Positions 9,205-17,563 of a stretch of 64,000 bases of DNA are shown here, one piece after another. The stretch's first letter is position 1. The number at the start of each line of letters is the position of its first letter. The notes under the pieces were generated by a model that saw only the letters and a list, made by a program, of their open reading frames with translations, did no database searches and had not been told where the DNA came from. The translations under genes were made by a program, and so were the position numbers. This stretch comes from Flavobacteriaceae bacterium (GTDB lineage Bacteria; Bacteroidota; Bacteroidia; Flavobacteriales; Flavobacteriaceae): the NCBI GenBank assembly GCA_023264015.1, contig JALQTJ010000001.1, positions 103,832 to 167,831 on the forward strand. Direction: 5' to 3'.

Positions 9205-10331
9205 AACAATCCCTTTGTGCTCGGCAACTGCATATGTGCTACATCCTTACGAATGGCCATCTTTATGGCCTTTGCAAAGGCCTTGAAAATGGCTTCTATT
9301 TTATGGTGTTCATTAATACCACTGGCCTTAATATTCAGGTTTGCCCCTGAAGCATCTGCAAATGACTTGAAAAAGTGAAAGAACATTTCTGTGGGTAGTT
9401 CACCAATTTTCTCTCTTTGAAATTTGGCATCCCACATTAGCCATGGCCTTCCACCGAAGTCTAGTGCCACTTGAGCGAGGCAATCATCCATCGGAAGGGT
9501 ATACCCATAACGTTCAATTCCTGCCTTATTTCCCAAAGCCTTTTTAAAGGCCTCTCCTAAGGCGATCGCGGTATCTTCTACGGTATGGTGCTCATCGATA
9601 TGCAAATCACCTTGACAGCTTAAGGTTAATGCTATTTGAGCATGCTTTGCCAATTGCTCAAGCATGTGATCAAAAAACCCGATTCCTGTGTTAATACGTG
9701 CCGGATCATTACTGTCGAGATCCAAAGCGATTTCAATTTTTGTCTCGTTCGTGTTACGCTTGTGAATAACCTTACGGCTAAGACGCGCTAATTCAAGATA
9801 AATAGTTCCCCAATCATCCGCCTTTTTTAAGATGATATCTTCTAACCTTTTCGGACTCGCCTTGACCTCTTGGTCTCCTAGTGTATTTAAGTTGATCGTT
9901 AGTGCACGAATTCCAAGGTTGTAGGCCAATTCAACATCAGTGAGCCTATCACCGACCACAAAACTGTTTTCTAGATCAAAACCTTGCATTAAATAGCCGT
10001 CTAATAACTTCGTAGACGGTTTACGCGTATCTGAAGGATTTTTAGCAAAGCTCCTATCGATGAATACATTCTCAAAATGCACTCCTTCACTTTCCAACAT
10101 CCGTAGCATTGCATTATGTGTTGGCCAAAAATCTTCCTCAGGAAAACTTGAAGTACCCAATCCATCTTGATTTGTGATCATCACAAGGGTGTACCCAAGC
10201 TGATGTTGAATTTTATTCAAATTCGAGACTACTCCCTGTAAAAACTCCAGCTTATCAATATGATCTACCTGATAGTCTTTTGGCTCTTTAATTAAAGTGC
10301 CATCACGATCAACAAAAAGTATCTTTTTCAT
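9201..10331 (-). CDS. hisB: HisB: histidinol-phosphatase / imidazoleglycerol-phosphate dehydratase
   Basis: A bifunctional 376-residue enzyme. The N-terminal HAD phosphatase (1-170) has nucleophile motif DRDGT with D8 and D10, and acts on histidinol phosphate. The C-terminal IGP dehydratase (about 190-376) has the metal motifs HIDEHH (244-249) and a later NEHHKIE. In the E. coli-type N domain a zinc-binding loop of Cys and His lies before RKP; here that stretch reads IDRSFAKNPSDTRKPS with no Cys or His, so zinc is not expected. I believe this is usual in Bacteroidota. The gene follows hisDC by one base and overlaps hisH by four. Confidence 0.95.
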   Translation of the reverse strand: MKKILFVDRDGTLIKEPKDYQVDHIDKLEFLQGVVSNLNKIQHQLGYTLVMITNQDGLGTSSFPEEDFWPTHNAMLRMLESEGVHFENVFIDRSFAKNPSDTRKPSTKLLDGYLMQGFDLENSFVVGDRLTDVELAYNLGIRALTINLNTLGDQEVKASPKRLEDIILKKADDWGTIYLELARLSRKVIHKRNTNETKIEIALDLDSNDPARINTGIGFFDHMLEQLAKHAQIALTLSCQGDLHIDEHHTVEDTAIALGEAFKKALGNKAGIERYGYTLPMDDCLAQVALDFGGRPWLMWDAKFQREKIGELPTEMFFHFFKSFADASGANLNIKASGINEHHKIEAIFKAFAKAIKMAIRKDVAHMQLPSTKGLL

Positions 10332-10332
10332 A

Positions 10333-12675
10333 TTACTTCTCTGTTAGATATGAGATTAATTTCTTGTTTTCTTCAACGGTCCCCACTGATATTCTAAGCG
10401 TATTTTCACAATTGAGTTGGGCGCTTCTATTACGAACCACAAAACCCCTTTCTACCAACGCATTGTATCTAGATGTAGCATCGTCTACCCGCACCAAAAT
10501 AAAATTTGAATCTGATGGAAATACCTTAGAAACCCATAGGCATTGCTCAAGAGCCTTTTTTAATTCCTCTCTTTGTTTTTTCAGCAATTCAATTTCACTA
10601 ACAATGTCCTTTGAGTTTTGAAGACGCTCTAAAGCAACGTTCTGACTCAATGCGTTTACATTGTAAGGAGGTTTAATGCGATTCATCCAGTTGACTAGCT
10701 CTGAGGATGTTACGGCAACACCAAGACGCAACCCGGCTAAGCCATATGCCTTAGAAAGCGTTCGCACTACAATTAGATTTGAATACTTCCCTAACCGTTG
10801 AACTAGCGAAGGACGCTCACTGAAATCTATATAGGCCTCGTCCACTACTACAAGGGTATTTGCCCGCTCTATGACTTGAATAATTTGCTCTAGGTTTAAA
10901 TGATTTCCTGTTGGATTGTTTGGCGAACAAATAAACACCATGGCCGTCATTGGATCTACGCTGGATAACAAGTTATTTGCATCGAGATCAAACTGCTCAT
11001 CTAAACCAACACGACGGTAATGAATGTCGTATTTCTCGGCTAAGACTTGATACATCCCATAAGAAGGATCAATGGCAACCACATTACTCTTCGAAGGCTT
11101 TGCGAACAACTGAAACAACAACTCTAGCACTTCATCACTTCCGTTTCCAATGAAAAGCTGACTGCGGTCAACTTCCCATAATTCAGCTAATTTCTCCTTC
11201 AACAGCATTTGTTGTGGATCAGGATAGCGATTGCGACCCGTATTAAATGGATTTTCGTTCGCATCTAACCAGGTGTAATCTTTGTTCTTGTCTTTAAATT
11301 CATCTCTGGCCGAACTGTAAACTTCAGCGGTTCTTAAATGAGGTTGAATTCGTTCTTTAAGGTTAAACTTCGGTTCTTGAATAGAATTTCCTTTAAGGAA
11401 CTCAAGACGCTTGGTGACAGCCCTTTCATGAGCCGTTAAAGATTCTGCTCTAGCCATTTCCTCTATCGCAGGTCCAAGTGTTGTAATACCCAAAGAGCTA
11501 ATGCGTTGAAAGGTTATCGCTTTTAAATAGCTGTCTAGGTTTACCCCGCTATATTGTCTAGCAAATCCATTGGTCGGCAATGTGTGGTTGGTTCCCGAAG
11601 CATAGTCTCCTGCACTTTCTGGAGTGAAATTTCCAACAAATACAGATCCGGCATTTCGAACGTGTTCGAGCATGATCTCAGGATACTCACTGGCAATGAT
11701 ATAATGCTCTGGAGCGTAGTAATTGATAAAGTCAGCAGCAGTCTTAGCATCATTAAAAACAACTGTTCTGCTATTCTCTAAGGCATCCTTAGCAAACCCT
11801 TTACGACTAAGCGATTCGAGTTGTACGTCAAGTTCTTTGTTTACTTTCTCAGAAAGCGACGCATCGGTGGTCACCAATACTACCTGACTGTCAGACCCGT
11901 GTTCTGCTTGACTTAACAAGTCAGCTGCTATAAAAGAAGGTATTGACGTCTCATCGCCATAAACCAGTAACTCACTAGGGCCGGCAGGCATATCAATTGC
12001 TACCCACTTTTGAGCCGCATACTGCTTCGCGGCAGTGACATATTGATTACCTGGACCAAAAATCTTGTAGACTTTAGAAACTGATTCTGTACCGATAGCC
12101 AATGCCGCTATAGCCTGTACCCCTCCTAAAGGGTGAACTGATGAAACTCCGCACAACTTGGCTGCGTATAGAATTTCAGGTGCAATCGGCCTATCGGCCT
12201 GTTGCGGGGTACAGAGTACAATTTCTTTACAGCCCGCAATAGTTGCAGGAATAGCGAGCATCAACACCGTAGAAAACAAAGGTGCTGTTCCTCCTGGAAT
12301 GTAAATACCTACTTTCTCAATAGGCGTCTTTTTTTGCCAACACGAAACGCCTTGCTGCGTTTCTATGTAAACCTCTGAAGTGCGCTGAGCCTCATGAAAG
12401 TGTCTTATATTTTGCGCTGCAGTCTGAATAGCATTTTTAAGCGTTTCTGAGAGCTTTTCTGCTGCTTCATCAATTTCAGAAGTACTAACTCGCAATGCTG
12501 ACAGCTTAGCCTTGTCGTATGTATGTGCAAATTCAATGAGTGCCTTGTCGCCTCGTTTTTCAACCTCTTGAAAAACACGCTCTACAAGCGTGTTGAGTTC
12601 GCTGTAATCCCTTGTTGGGCGCTCGATTAAGGCTTCCCAACTTTTCGGTTCTGGATTAACAAAACACTTCATCAC
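10333..12675 (-). CDS. hisDC: Fused HisD-HisC: histidinol dehydrogenase / histidinol-phosphate aminotransferase
   Basis: A 780-residue single frame joining two enzymes that are normally separate. Residues 1 to about 430 are HisD: metal ligands Q256, H259, D357 and H417, with the acid-base pair E323-H324 (PEHY), are all visible. Residues from about 436 are HisC, a class II aminotransferase with NRYPDP (482-487), SPNNPTGN (584-591), DEAYIDF (612-618) and PLP lysine K642 in SKAYGLAGLR. Both halves are full length, so both activities are expected. At the junction, K436 is encoded by AAG exactly where separate flavobacterial HisC proteins begin with Met (M-FNL). There is no stop or Met between the domains. 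It overlaps hisG by four bases. A sequencing error is unlikely but not excluded. Confidence 0.93.
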   Translation of the reverse strand: MMKCFVNPEPKSWEALIERPTRDYSELNTLVERVFQEVEKRGDKALIEFAHTYDKAKLSALRVSTSEIDEAAEKLSETLKNAIQTAAQNIRHFHEAQRTSEVYIETQQGVSCWQKKTPIEKVGIYIPGGTAPLFSTVLMLAIPATIAGCKEIVLCTPQQADRPIAPEILYAAKLCGVSSVHPLGGVQAIAALAIGTESVSKVYKIFGPGNQYVTAAKQYAAQKWVAIDMPAGPSELLVYGDETSIPSFIAADLLSQAEHGSDSQVVLVTTDASLSEKVNKELDVQLESLSRKGFAKDALENSRTVVFNDAKTAADFINYYAPEHYIIASEYPEIMLEHVRNAGSVFVGNFTPESAGDYASGTNHTLPTNGFARQYSGVNLDSYLKAITFQRISSLGITTLGPAIEEMARAESLTAHERAVTKRLEFLKGNSIQEPKFNLKERIQPHLRTAEVYSSARDEFKDKNKDYTWLDANENPFNTGRNRYPDPQQMLLKEKLAELWEVDRSQLFIGNGSDEVLELLFQLFAKPSKSNVVAIDPSYGMYQVLAEKYDIHYRRVGLDEQFDLDANNLLSSVDPMTAMVFICSPNNPTGNHLNLEQIIQVIERANTLVVVDEAYIDFSERPSLVQRLGKYSNLIVVRTLSKAYGLAGLRLGVAVTSSELVNWMNRIKPPYNVNALSQNVALERLQNSKDIVSEIELLKKQREELKKALEQCLWVSKVFPSDSNFILVRVDDATSRYNALVERGFVVRNRSAQLNCENTLRISVGTVEENKKLISYLTEK

Positions 12676-13529
12676 AAGAACATTTTTTCAATACTACTCA
12701 CCAAAATCCCCTCAGCCCCGTTTTCTTTTAGCTTTTCAATGACTTGCCAAAACGTTTTCTCTTCAATAACCGTGTGAACTGAAACCCAATCCTTATCTGC
12801 CAATGGAAGTACGCTTGGACTCCGCATTCCAGGAAGTAATCGTACAACCGCGTCTAGGTTAGCCTTTGGAACGTTCATGAGCACATACTTATGCCCTCTT
12901 GCGCGTAAAACCCCTCTAAGTCTAAAAAGAAGGTCTACTATACGAGGATCTTCTGCTTTACAAAGTGGAGATAGTGCCAGAACTGCTTGGCTTTTTAATA
13001 ATACCTCAACCTCTTTTAAGTTGTTTTTAAAAAGCGTGCTTCCACTACTTACGATATCGCAGATAGCATCTGACAAGCCTATATTTGGCGCGATCTCAAC
13101 TGATCCATTGATGACGTGAATATCTGCATCAATGCTGTTCTTAGATAAGAATCCTTTAACGGTATTAGGATAAGAAGTAGCAATGCGTTTACCGTCTAGA
13201 TCTTTTACCGAATTGAAATTACTTCCTTTGGGTACAGCGATGGATACACGACACTTTGAAAAGCCAAGACGCTCAATAACTGGTATTTCATCTCCTTTCT
13301 CCACCAAAAGATTCTCCCCAATGATCGCCAGATCTACCACCCCATCTTTGAGATAATTAGGAATATCTCCATTTCTGAGGTAATACACCTCTAAGGGATA
13401 GGTGTGCGATTCTACCTTTAGCTGGTCTTTGCCGTTGAACAAAGAGATGCCAGCCTCTTTTAGCAAGGCAAGAGAGTCTTCATTAAGTCTCCCTGATTTC
13501 TGAATTGCGATTTTTAATCTCTCACTCAT
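12672..13529 (-). CDS. hisG: HisG: ATP phosphoribosyltransferase, long form
   Basis: Catalyses the first, committed histidine step, joining ATP and PRPP. At 285 residues it is the long, self-contained HisG with a C-terminal ACT-like regulatory domain (about 212-285, ending SSIEKMFL), so it should be feedback-inhibited by histidine and needs no HisZ. The PRPP-binding stretch DIVSSGSTLFKNNLKE is present. It is the first enzyme gene of the operon and lies immediately after the leader peptide and attenuator. It overlaps hisDC by four bases. Confidence 0.96.
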   Translation of the reverse strand: MSERLKIAIQKSGRLNEDSLALLKEAGISLFNGKDQLKVESHTYPLEVYYLRNGDIPNYLKDGVVDLAIIGENLLVEKGDEIPVIERLGFSKCRVSIAVPKGSNFNSVKDLDGKRIATSYPNTVKGFLSKNSIDADIHVINGSVEIAPNIGLSDAICDIVSSGSTLFKNNLKEVEVLLKSQAVLALSPLCKAEDPRIVDLLFRLRGVLRARGHKYVLMNVPKANLDAVVRLLPGMRSPSVLPLADKDWVSVHTVIEEKTFWQVIEKLKENGAEGILVSSIEKMFL

Positions 13530-13533
13530 AGGT

Positions 13534-13572
13534 AAAAAATTAAGGCCCGAATGAATGCTTCAAACGGGCCTT
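13534..13572 (-). terminator. his operon attenuator (rho-independent terminator)
   Basis: On the minus strand AAGGCCCG (13572-13565) and CGGGCCTT (13549-13542) form a perfect eight-base stem around a 15-base loop, followed by AA and six U residues ending at 13534. It sits between the leader peptide stop and the hisG start, five bases before the hisG ATG, which is where a transcription attenuator should be. Confidence 0.88.
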
Positions 13573-13596
13573 TAGTGAATATATTAGACAACACCA

Positions 13597-13650
13597 TTAA
13601 CTCGTCTGAGCGGAGCAAAAAATATGGTGATGTGTGTGATTTAAAAACAT
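13597..13650 (-). CDS. hisL: His leader peptide MFLNHTHHHIFCSAQTS
   Basis: A 17-residue leader peptide with four His codons among five consecutive codons (CAC ACA CAT CAC CAT at 13638-13624), followed by a stop 25 bases before the attenuator stem. Established knowledge: ribosome stalling at His codons when charged tRNA-His is scarce favours an antiterminator. In this RNA the His codon segment CACCAT (13629-13624) can pair with ATGGTG (13597-13592), a candidate 1:2 pause hairpin. GCTCAGACG (13611-13603) can partly pair with CGTTTGAAGC (13566-13557), a candidate antiterminator. The second pairing is weak and is inference. The ATG is only four bases after the -7 box, so the message may be nearly leaderless. 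Confidence 0.88.
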   Translation of the reverse strand: MFLNHTHHHIFCSAQTS

Positions 13651-13654
13651 AAGA

Positions 13655-13685
13655 CAAAAGTAAACTTCTATTTTGACTTACAAAA
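13655..13685 (-). promoter_or_regulatory. his operon promoter
   Basis: The -7 box TACTTTTG (13662-13655) matches TAnnTTTG exactly, and the -33 element TTTTG (13685-13681) lies 18 bases upstream, starting just after the prohibitin stop codon. Transcription should start about 2-5 bases past the box, within a few bases of the leader-peptide ATG at 13650. Confidence 0.75.
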
Positions 13686-13686
13686 T

Positions 13687-14502
13687 TTAATTATTCCCGA
13701 GAATTAAGGGTAAACCGCTATCTCCTGATCCTACCACTACAACTTTACTGTTTGGAGATTCCGAAAGCTTAAGCGTAGCATCTATCCCTTTATCTTGCAA
13801 AATTTTATCCGTCAATGAAGCGCTTAGAATACGGTTCGCATCTGCTTTTCCTTTCGCTTCGATGCGCTGACGTTCGGCCTCCTTTTCAGCAGTCACAAGG
13901 CGAAACTCATACTCTAAAGTTTCTTGCTCTTGCCTTAACTTCTTTTCAATAGCCTCGCGAATGGTCGGAGGAAGGGTAACGTCTCTTACCAGAATTTCAT
14001 TCAGTTGAATATACTGGTCATCAACAATCATTTTGGTCTCAGTGAATATTTCTTGCTGAATGGCATCTCGTTTAGAAGAATAGAGTTGTTCAGGGGTATA
14101 ACGCCCGACAACACTTCGTGCAGCCGAACGAATAGCCGGCAACAAAATACGATTGACGTATTGCTCACTCTTTTCTTGATGGAGCTTTCCTAAAGTCTCG
14201 TACTTTGGTTGAAACCAAGCTGAGGCATCGATTTGAATTTCAAGTCCATTCGATGAGAGCACCTTCATCTTCTCAAAAAGCTCTTGTTGACGTACCTCAT
14301 AAACAAAAACCCGGTTCCAAGGTGCTACGATATGAAAACCTTCGCCTAAGGGGCCTTCGTCAGTGACTACCCCACCACCAAAAGTTCTATACAACACACC
14401 TGCCTGACCAGATCCAATAGTAATGGCAGATTTAGAAATCAGGATGATTAAGACAAAAAAGCCTAAGATTCCTGGCAATACGTATTTCGGTAATCGTTCC
14501 AT
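13687..14502 (-). CDS. Prohibitin-family SPFH/Band 7 membrane protein
   Basis: A 271-residue protein with one N-terminal membrane segment (about 8-28, rich in Ile, Leu and Phe), then an SPFH domain (about 30-190) and a helical coiled-coil tail rich in Glu, Arg and Lys (about 185-235). Family members form large ring or cage assemblies at the membrane and are linked to protease or lipid-domain scaffolding; the specific partner here is unknown. It is the last gene of a sucD-fabG-prohibitin run, 11 bases after fabG. Its stop lies directly before the his promoter. Confidence 0.88.
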   Translation of the reverse strand: MERLPKYVLPGILGFFVLIILISKSAITIGSGQAGVLYRTFGGGVVTDEGPLGEGFHIVAPWNRVFVYEVRQQELFEKMKVLSSNGLEIQIDASAWFQPKYETLGKLHQEKSEQYVNRILLPAIRSAARSVVGRYTPEQLYSSKRDAIQQEIFTETKMIVDDQYIQLNEILVRDVTLPPTIREAIEKKLRQEQETLEYEFRLVTAEKEAERQRIEAKGKADANRILSASLTDKILQDKGIDATLKLSESPNSKVVVVGSGDSGLPLILGNN

Positions 14503-14513
14503 AATAAATGAGT

Positions 14514-15257
14514 TTAAGTTAACATTCCGCCATCAACCAGAAGTACCTGTCCAGTAACATAAGAAGAAAGGTCTGAAGCAAAAAATAGGCAAGCATTTGC
14601 TACATCTGTAACGGTGCCACCTCTTTTAAGCGGGATTCCATCTCTCCATTGTTGAACAACAGCCTCATCGAGTTGAGCGGTCATTTCTGTTTCTATAAAT
14701 CCGGGTGCGATAGCGTTTGATCGTATGTTTCTAGATCCCAACTCTAAAGCAATTGATTTTGTAAATCCAATTATCCCTGCTTTTGAAGCTGCATAATTCG
14801 CCTGACCTGCATTTCCTTTGACTCCTACAATAGAACTGACATTGATGATAGACCCAGATCGTTGCTTTAGAAATCCGCGTTGAAATGCTTTTGTCATATT
14901 AAAAACAGACTTTAAGTTCACTCGAATTACTTCGTCAAATTCTTCTTCCGACATACGCATCAGCAAGTTGTCTCGGGTAATCCCTGCATTATTAATGAGT
15001 ACGTCTACTGTTTCGAAATCAGAGGCCACTTCACTAGCCAAGAGTTCGCAAGCCTCAAAACTTGCCGCGTCGCTTTTGTATGATTTCACTTTTACTCCAT
15101 AAGTAGAAAGCTCCTTTTCAAGCGCTAACGCCTTGCTCTCACTTGAACTGTAGGTGAAAGCTACGTTCGCTCCATTTTGAGCAAACACTTCAGCGATTCC
15201 TCTTCCGATTCCTCTACTAGCTCCTGTAATAACTGCAGTTTTACCTTTTAAAAGCAT
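14514..15257 (-). CDS. fabG: 3-oxoacyl-ACP reductase FabG
   Basis: A 247-residue short-chain dehydrogenase that reduces 3-oxoacyl-ACP with NADPH in fatty-acid elongation. It shows the nucleotide loop TGASRGIGRG (11-20), NNAG (89-92) and the catalytic S142, Y155 and K159 in YAASK. The closing SYVTGQVLLVDGGM is typical of FabG. It is 9 bases downstream of sucD and near the lpx and fabZ genes, which fits a fatty-acid and lipid A supply role. Another SDR function cannot be fully excluded by sequence alone. Confidence 0.92.
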   Translation of the reverse strand: MLLKGKTAVITGASRGIGRGIAEVFAQNGANVAFTYSSSESKALALEKELSTYGVKVKSYKSDAASFEACELLASEVASDFETVDVLINNAGITRDNLLMRMSEEEFDEVIRVNLKSVFNMTKAFQRGFLKQRSGSIINVSSIVGVKGNAGQANYAASKAGIIGFTKSIALELGSRNIRSNAIAPGFIETEMTAQLDEAVVQQWRDGIPLKRGGTVTDVANACLFFASDLSSYVTGQVLLVDGGMLT

Positions 15258-15266
15258 ACATAAAAA

Positions 15267-16139
15267 TTAGGATAAAACTTCTTTCACCTTTTCCCCAATA
15301 AGTGCAGGAGAATCAACTACATGAATACCGCACTCGCGCATAATGCGTTTCTTCGCTTGAGCCGTATCATCGCTTCCGCCTACAATAGCACCAGCATGCC
15401 CCATGGTTCTACCTGCAGGAGCTGTTTCTCCGGCAATAAATCCGATAACAGGTTTCTTGATACCACTGTTTTTATACCAGTGAGCGGCATCCGATTCTAA
15501 TTGTCCACCTATTTCGCCAATCATAACTACAGCATCGGTTTCTTCATCATTCATCAAGAGCTCTAAGGCTTCTTTAGTGGTGGTACCGATAATCGGATCT
15601 CCACCAATACCAATCGCAGTAGAAATACCTAGGCCTTGACGTACCACTTGATCTGCTGCCTCATACGTTAACGTACCCGATTTCGACACCAATCCCACAC
15701 GCCCTTTCTTAAACACAAAACCTGGCATAATACCTACTTTGGCCTCCTCTGGTGTAATTACTCCCGGACAGTTAGGGCCAATCATACGGCAATCGTGCTT
15801 TTTAAGATAATCGTAAACCTTCACCATATCAGCTACTGGAATACCCTCTGTGATCGTGATGATCACTTTGATTCCTGCATTGGCTGCCTCCATGATCGCA
15901 TCCGCTGCGAAAGCTGGCGGAACAAAGAGAATCGAAGTGTCAGCACCCGTTTCTTTGACGGCATCTCTAACGGTATTAAAAACAGGTAGATTTAAATGTG
16001 TTTGGCCTCCTTTTCCAGGGGTTACACCACCAACAACGGGTGATCCGTATTCAATCATCTGCTCTGCATGGAAGGTACCTTCGGTTCCGGTAAAACCTTG
16101 TACAATAATCTTTGAATCTTTATTAACGAGTACGCTCAT
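15267..16139 (-). CDS. sucD: Succinate-CoA ligase alpha subunit
   Basis: A 290-residue alpha subunit of the TCA-cycle enzyme that interconverts succinyl-CoA and succinate with nucleotide synthesis. The N-terminal CoA-binding Rossmann domain has [10 protein letters not shown] (15-24), and the phosphorylated active-site histidine is H248 in [11 protein letters not shown]. The beta subunit gene (sucC) is not in the window, so the subunits are encoded apart. A TAnnTTTG box 17 bases upstream suggests its own promoter, heading a sucD-fabG-prohibitin unit. Confidence 0.97.
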   Translation of the reverse strand: MSVLVNKDSKIIVQGFTGTEGTFHAEQMIEYGSPVVGGVTPGKGGQTHLNLPVFNTVRDAVKETGADTSILFVPPAFAADAIMEAANAGIKVIITITEGIPVADMVKVYDYLKKHDCRMIGPNCPGVITPEEAKVGIMPGFVFKKGRVGLVSKSGTLTYEAADQVVRQGLGISTAIGIGGDPIIGTTTKEALELLMNDEETDAVVMIGEIGGQLESDAAHWYKNSGIKKPVIGFIAGETAPAGRTMGHAGAIVGGSDDTAQAKKRIMRECGIHVVDSPALIGEKVKEVLS

Positions 16140-16155
16140 GTTGTATAATTTGTTG

Positions 16156-16163
16156 CAAAAATA
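16156..16163 (-). promoter_or_regulatory. -7 promoter box for sucD-fabG-prohibitin
   Basis: TATTTTTG on the minus strand, an exact TAnnTTTG match in the 54-base gap after efp, lies 16 bases before the sucD ATG. No good -33 TTTG is seen at the expected distance. Confidence 0.5.
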
Positions 16164-16193
16164 GGACGTATAGTTGGAACGAGAAGGTGATCT

Positions 16194-16760
16194 TTATTCT
16201 TTAACGCGTTCAATGTAAGTTCCCTTTTCTGTATCTACCTTCACCTTGTCTCCTTCATTGATAAATAAGGGTACATTGATACGTGCTCCTGTTTCGAGTA
16301 CTGCAGGTTTTGTCGCATTCGTTGCGGTATTTCCCTTAACTCCAGGCTCAGAAGAGGTTACCTCTAATACTACACTAGCAGGCATTTCAATACTCAAAGG
16401 CATATTGTCTTCAGCACTGAATAAGACAGAAACCACTTCGCCTTCTTTCAAAAGATCTGCAGCCTCTAAAAGTGAACGCTGAAATTCCATCTGATCGTAA
16501 TCTTCAGTATTCATAAAATGAAACGTATCTCCTTCAGCATACAAAAACTGAAAACTACGGGTCTCTACACGCACGTCTTCGATCTTGTGTCCAGCCGAAA
16601 AAGTATTGTCCAACACTTTACCATTTGTAACACTTTTGAGTTTTGTGCGCACAAAAGCAGGACCTTTTCCGGGTTTTACGTGAAGAAATTCAATGATTTT
16701 ATAAATGTCGTTGTTGTATCGAATACACAACCCTTTTCTAATGTCTGATGTACTTGCCAT
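16194..16760 (-). CDS. efp: Translation elongation factor P
   Basis: A 188-residue EF-P that relieves ribosome stalling at consecutive prolines. Three beta-barrel domains are consistent with the length. The tip loop of domain I reads KPGKGPAF (29-36), with K32 at the position that is modified or functional in other species; no modification gene is in the window. It follows lpxA by three bases, so it is probably the last gene of the lpxD-lpxC/fabZ-lpxA-efp run. Confidence 0.96.
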   Translation of the reverse strand: MASTSDIRKGLCIRYNNDIYKIIEFLHVKPGKGPAFVRTKLKSVTNGKVLDNTFSAGHKIEDVRVETRSFQFLYAEGDTFHFMNTEDYDQMEFQRSLLEAADLLKEGEVVSVLFSAEDNMPLSIEMPASVVLEVTSSEPGVKGNTATNATKPAVLETGARINVPLFINEGDKVKVDTEKGTYIERVKE

Positions 16761-16763
16761 AAG

Positions 16764-17549
16764 TTATGAGTGATTAAAATAGCCTTTCATAATCCCGCGC
16801 TTAGAGGCACGGATAAATTCCAATATTTCATCCCGTTCTTCAGTGGCTTCCATTTCGGCCTCAAGAATTTGAACAGCTTGGGTATTGTTATAGTTCTTTT
16901 GATAGAGTATGCGGTAGATATCCTGTATCTCACGCACTTTTTCCGTAGAGAAACCGTTTCGCCTTAAACCGACAGAATTGACTCCAACAAACGAAAGAGG
17001 TTCGCGAGCCGCCTTTACGAAAGGGGGCACATCTTTTCGAACCAGTGCACCGCCAGTAACAAAGGCATGATGACCTATAGAGACAAACTGATGAACGGCA
17101 ACCATACCTGCCATAACAACGTTTTTTCCGACCACAACGTGTCCGGCAAGTGTCGAATTATTGCTGAAAATGCATCCATCCGATACAATACAATCGTGAG
17201 CAATATGGCAGTACGCCATGATCAAACAATTTGACCCAACCTGTGTCTTGTAGCGATCAGTAGTACCCCTATTGATGGTTACACACTCTCTAATGGTAGT
17301 GAAATCACCGATTTCAGTGGTTGTTTCTTCACCGTTATATTTTAGATCTTGTGGGGGTGCTGAAATAACAGAACCCGGAAAAATATTACAATTCTTTCCG
17401 ATACGCGCACCTTCCATGATCGTCACATTCGACCCTATCCAAGTACCCTCTCCGATTTCAACATTATTGTGAATCATTGCGAAAGGTTCGATGACTACAT
17501 TTTTAGCAATCTTAGCACCGGGGTGAACGTAGGCTAAAGGTTGATTCAT
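16764..17549 (-). CDS. lpxA: UDP-N-acetylglucosamine acyltransferase LpxA
   Basis: Carries out the first acylation step of lipid A synthesis, transferring 3-hydroxyacyl from ACP to UDP-GlcNAc. The 261-residue protein is a left-handed beta helix of hexapeptide repeats with a helical C-terminal domain (about 190-261). The catalytic histidine is H118 in HIAHD (115-119), and GHHAFVTGGALVRKDVPP, typical of LpxA, follows. It lies between lpxC/fabZ (14 bases upstream) and efp (3 bases downstream). Confidence 0.97.
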   Translation of the reverse strand: MNQPLAYVHPGAKIAKNVVIEPFAMIHNNVEIGEGTWIGSNVTIMEGARIGKNCNIFPGSVISAPPQDLKYNGEETTTEIGDFTTIRECVTINRGTTDRYKTQVGSNCLIMAYCHIAHDCIVSDGCIFSNNSTLAGHVVVGKNVVMAGMVAVHQFVSIGHHAFVTGGALVRKDVPPFVKAAREPLSFVGVNSVGLRRNGFSTEKVREIQDIYRILYQKNYNNTQAVQILEAEMEATEERDEILEFIRASKRGIMKGYFNHS

Positions 17550-17563
17550 TTATGTGGTATAGC

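Noticed and set aside
9201-10331. HisB with a zinc-free loop as a broken phosphatase domain.
   Set aside because: The HAD aspartates D8 and D10 and the RKP segment are intact, and I believe the zinc loop is absent in many related HisB proteins, so there is no sign of loss of function.
13687-13700. A terminator for the prohibitin gene between it and the his promoter.
   Set aside because: No hairpin with a T-run is seen there; the only hairpin in the gap is the his attenuator, which might also stop read-through.
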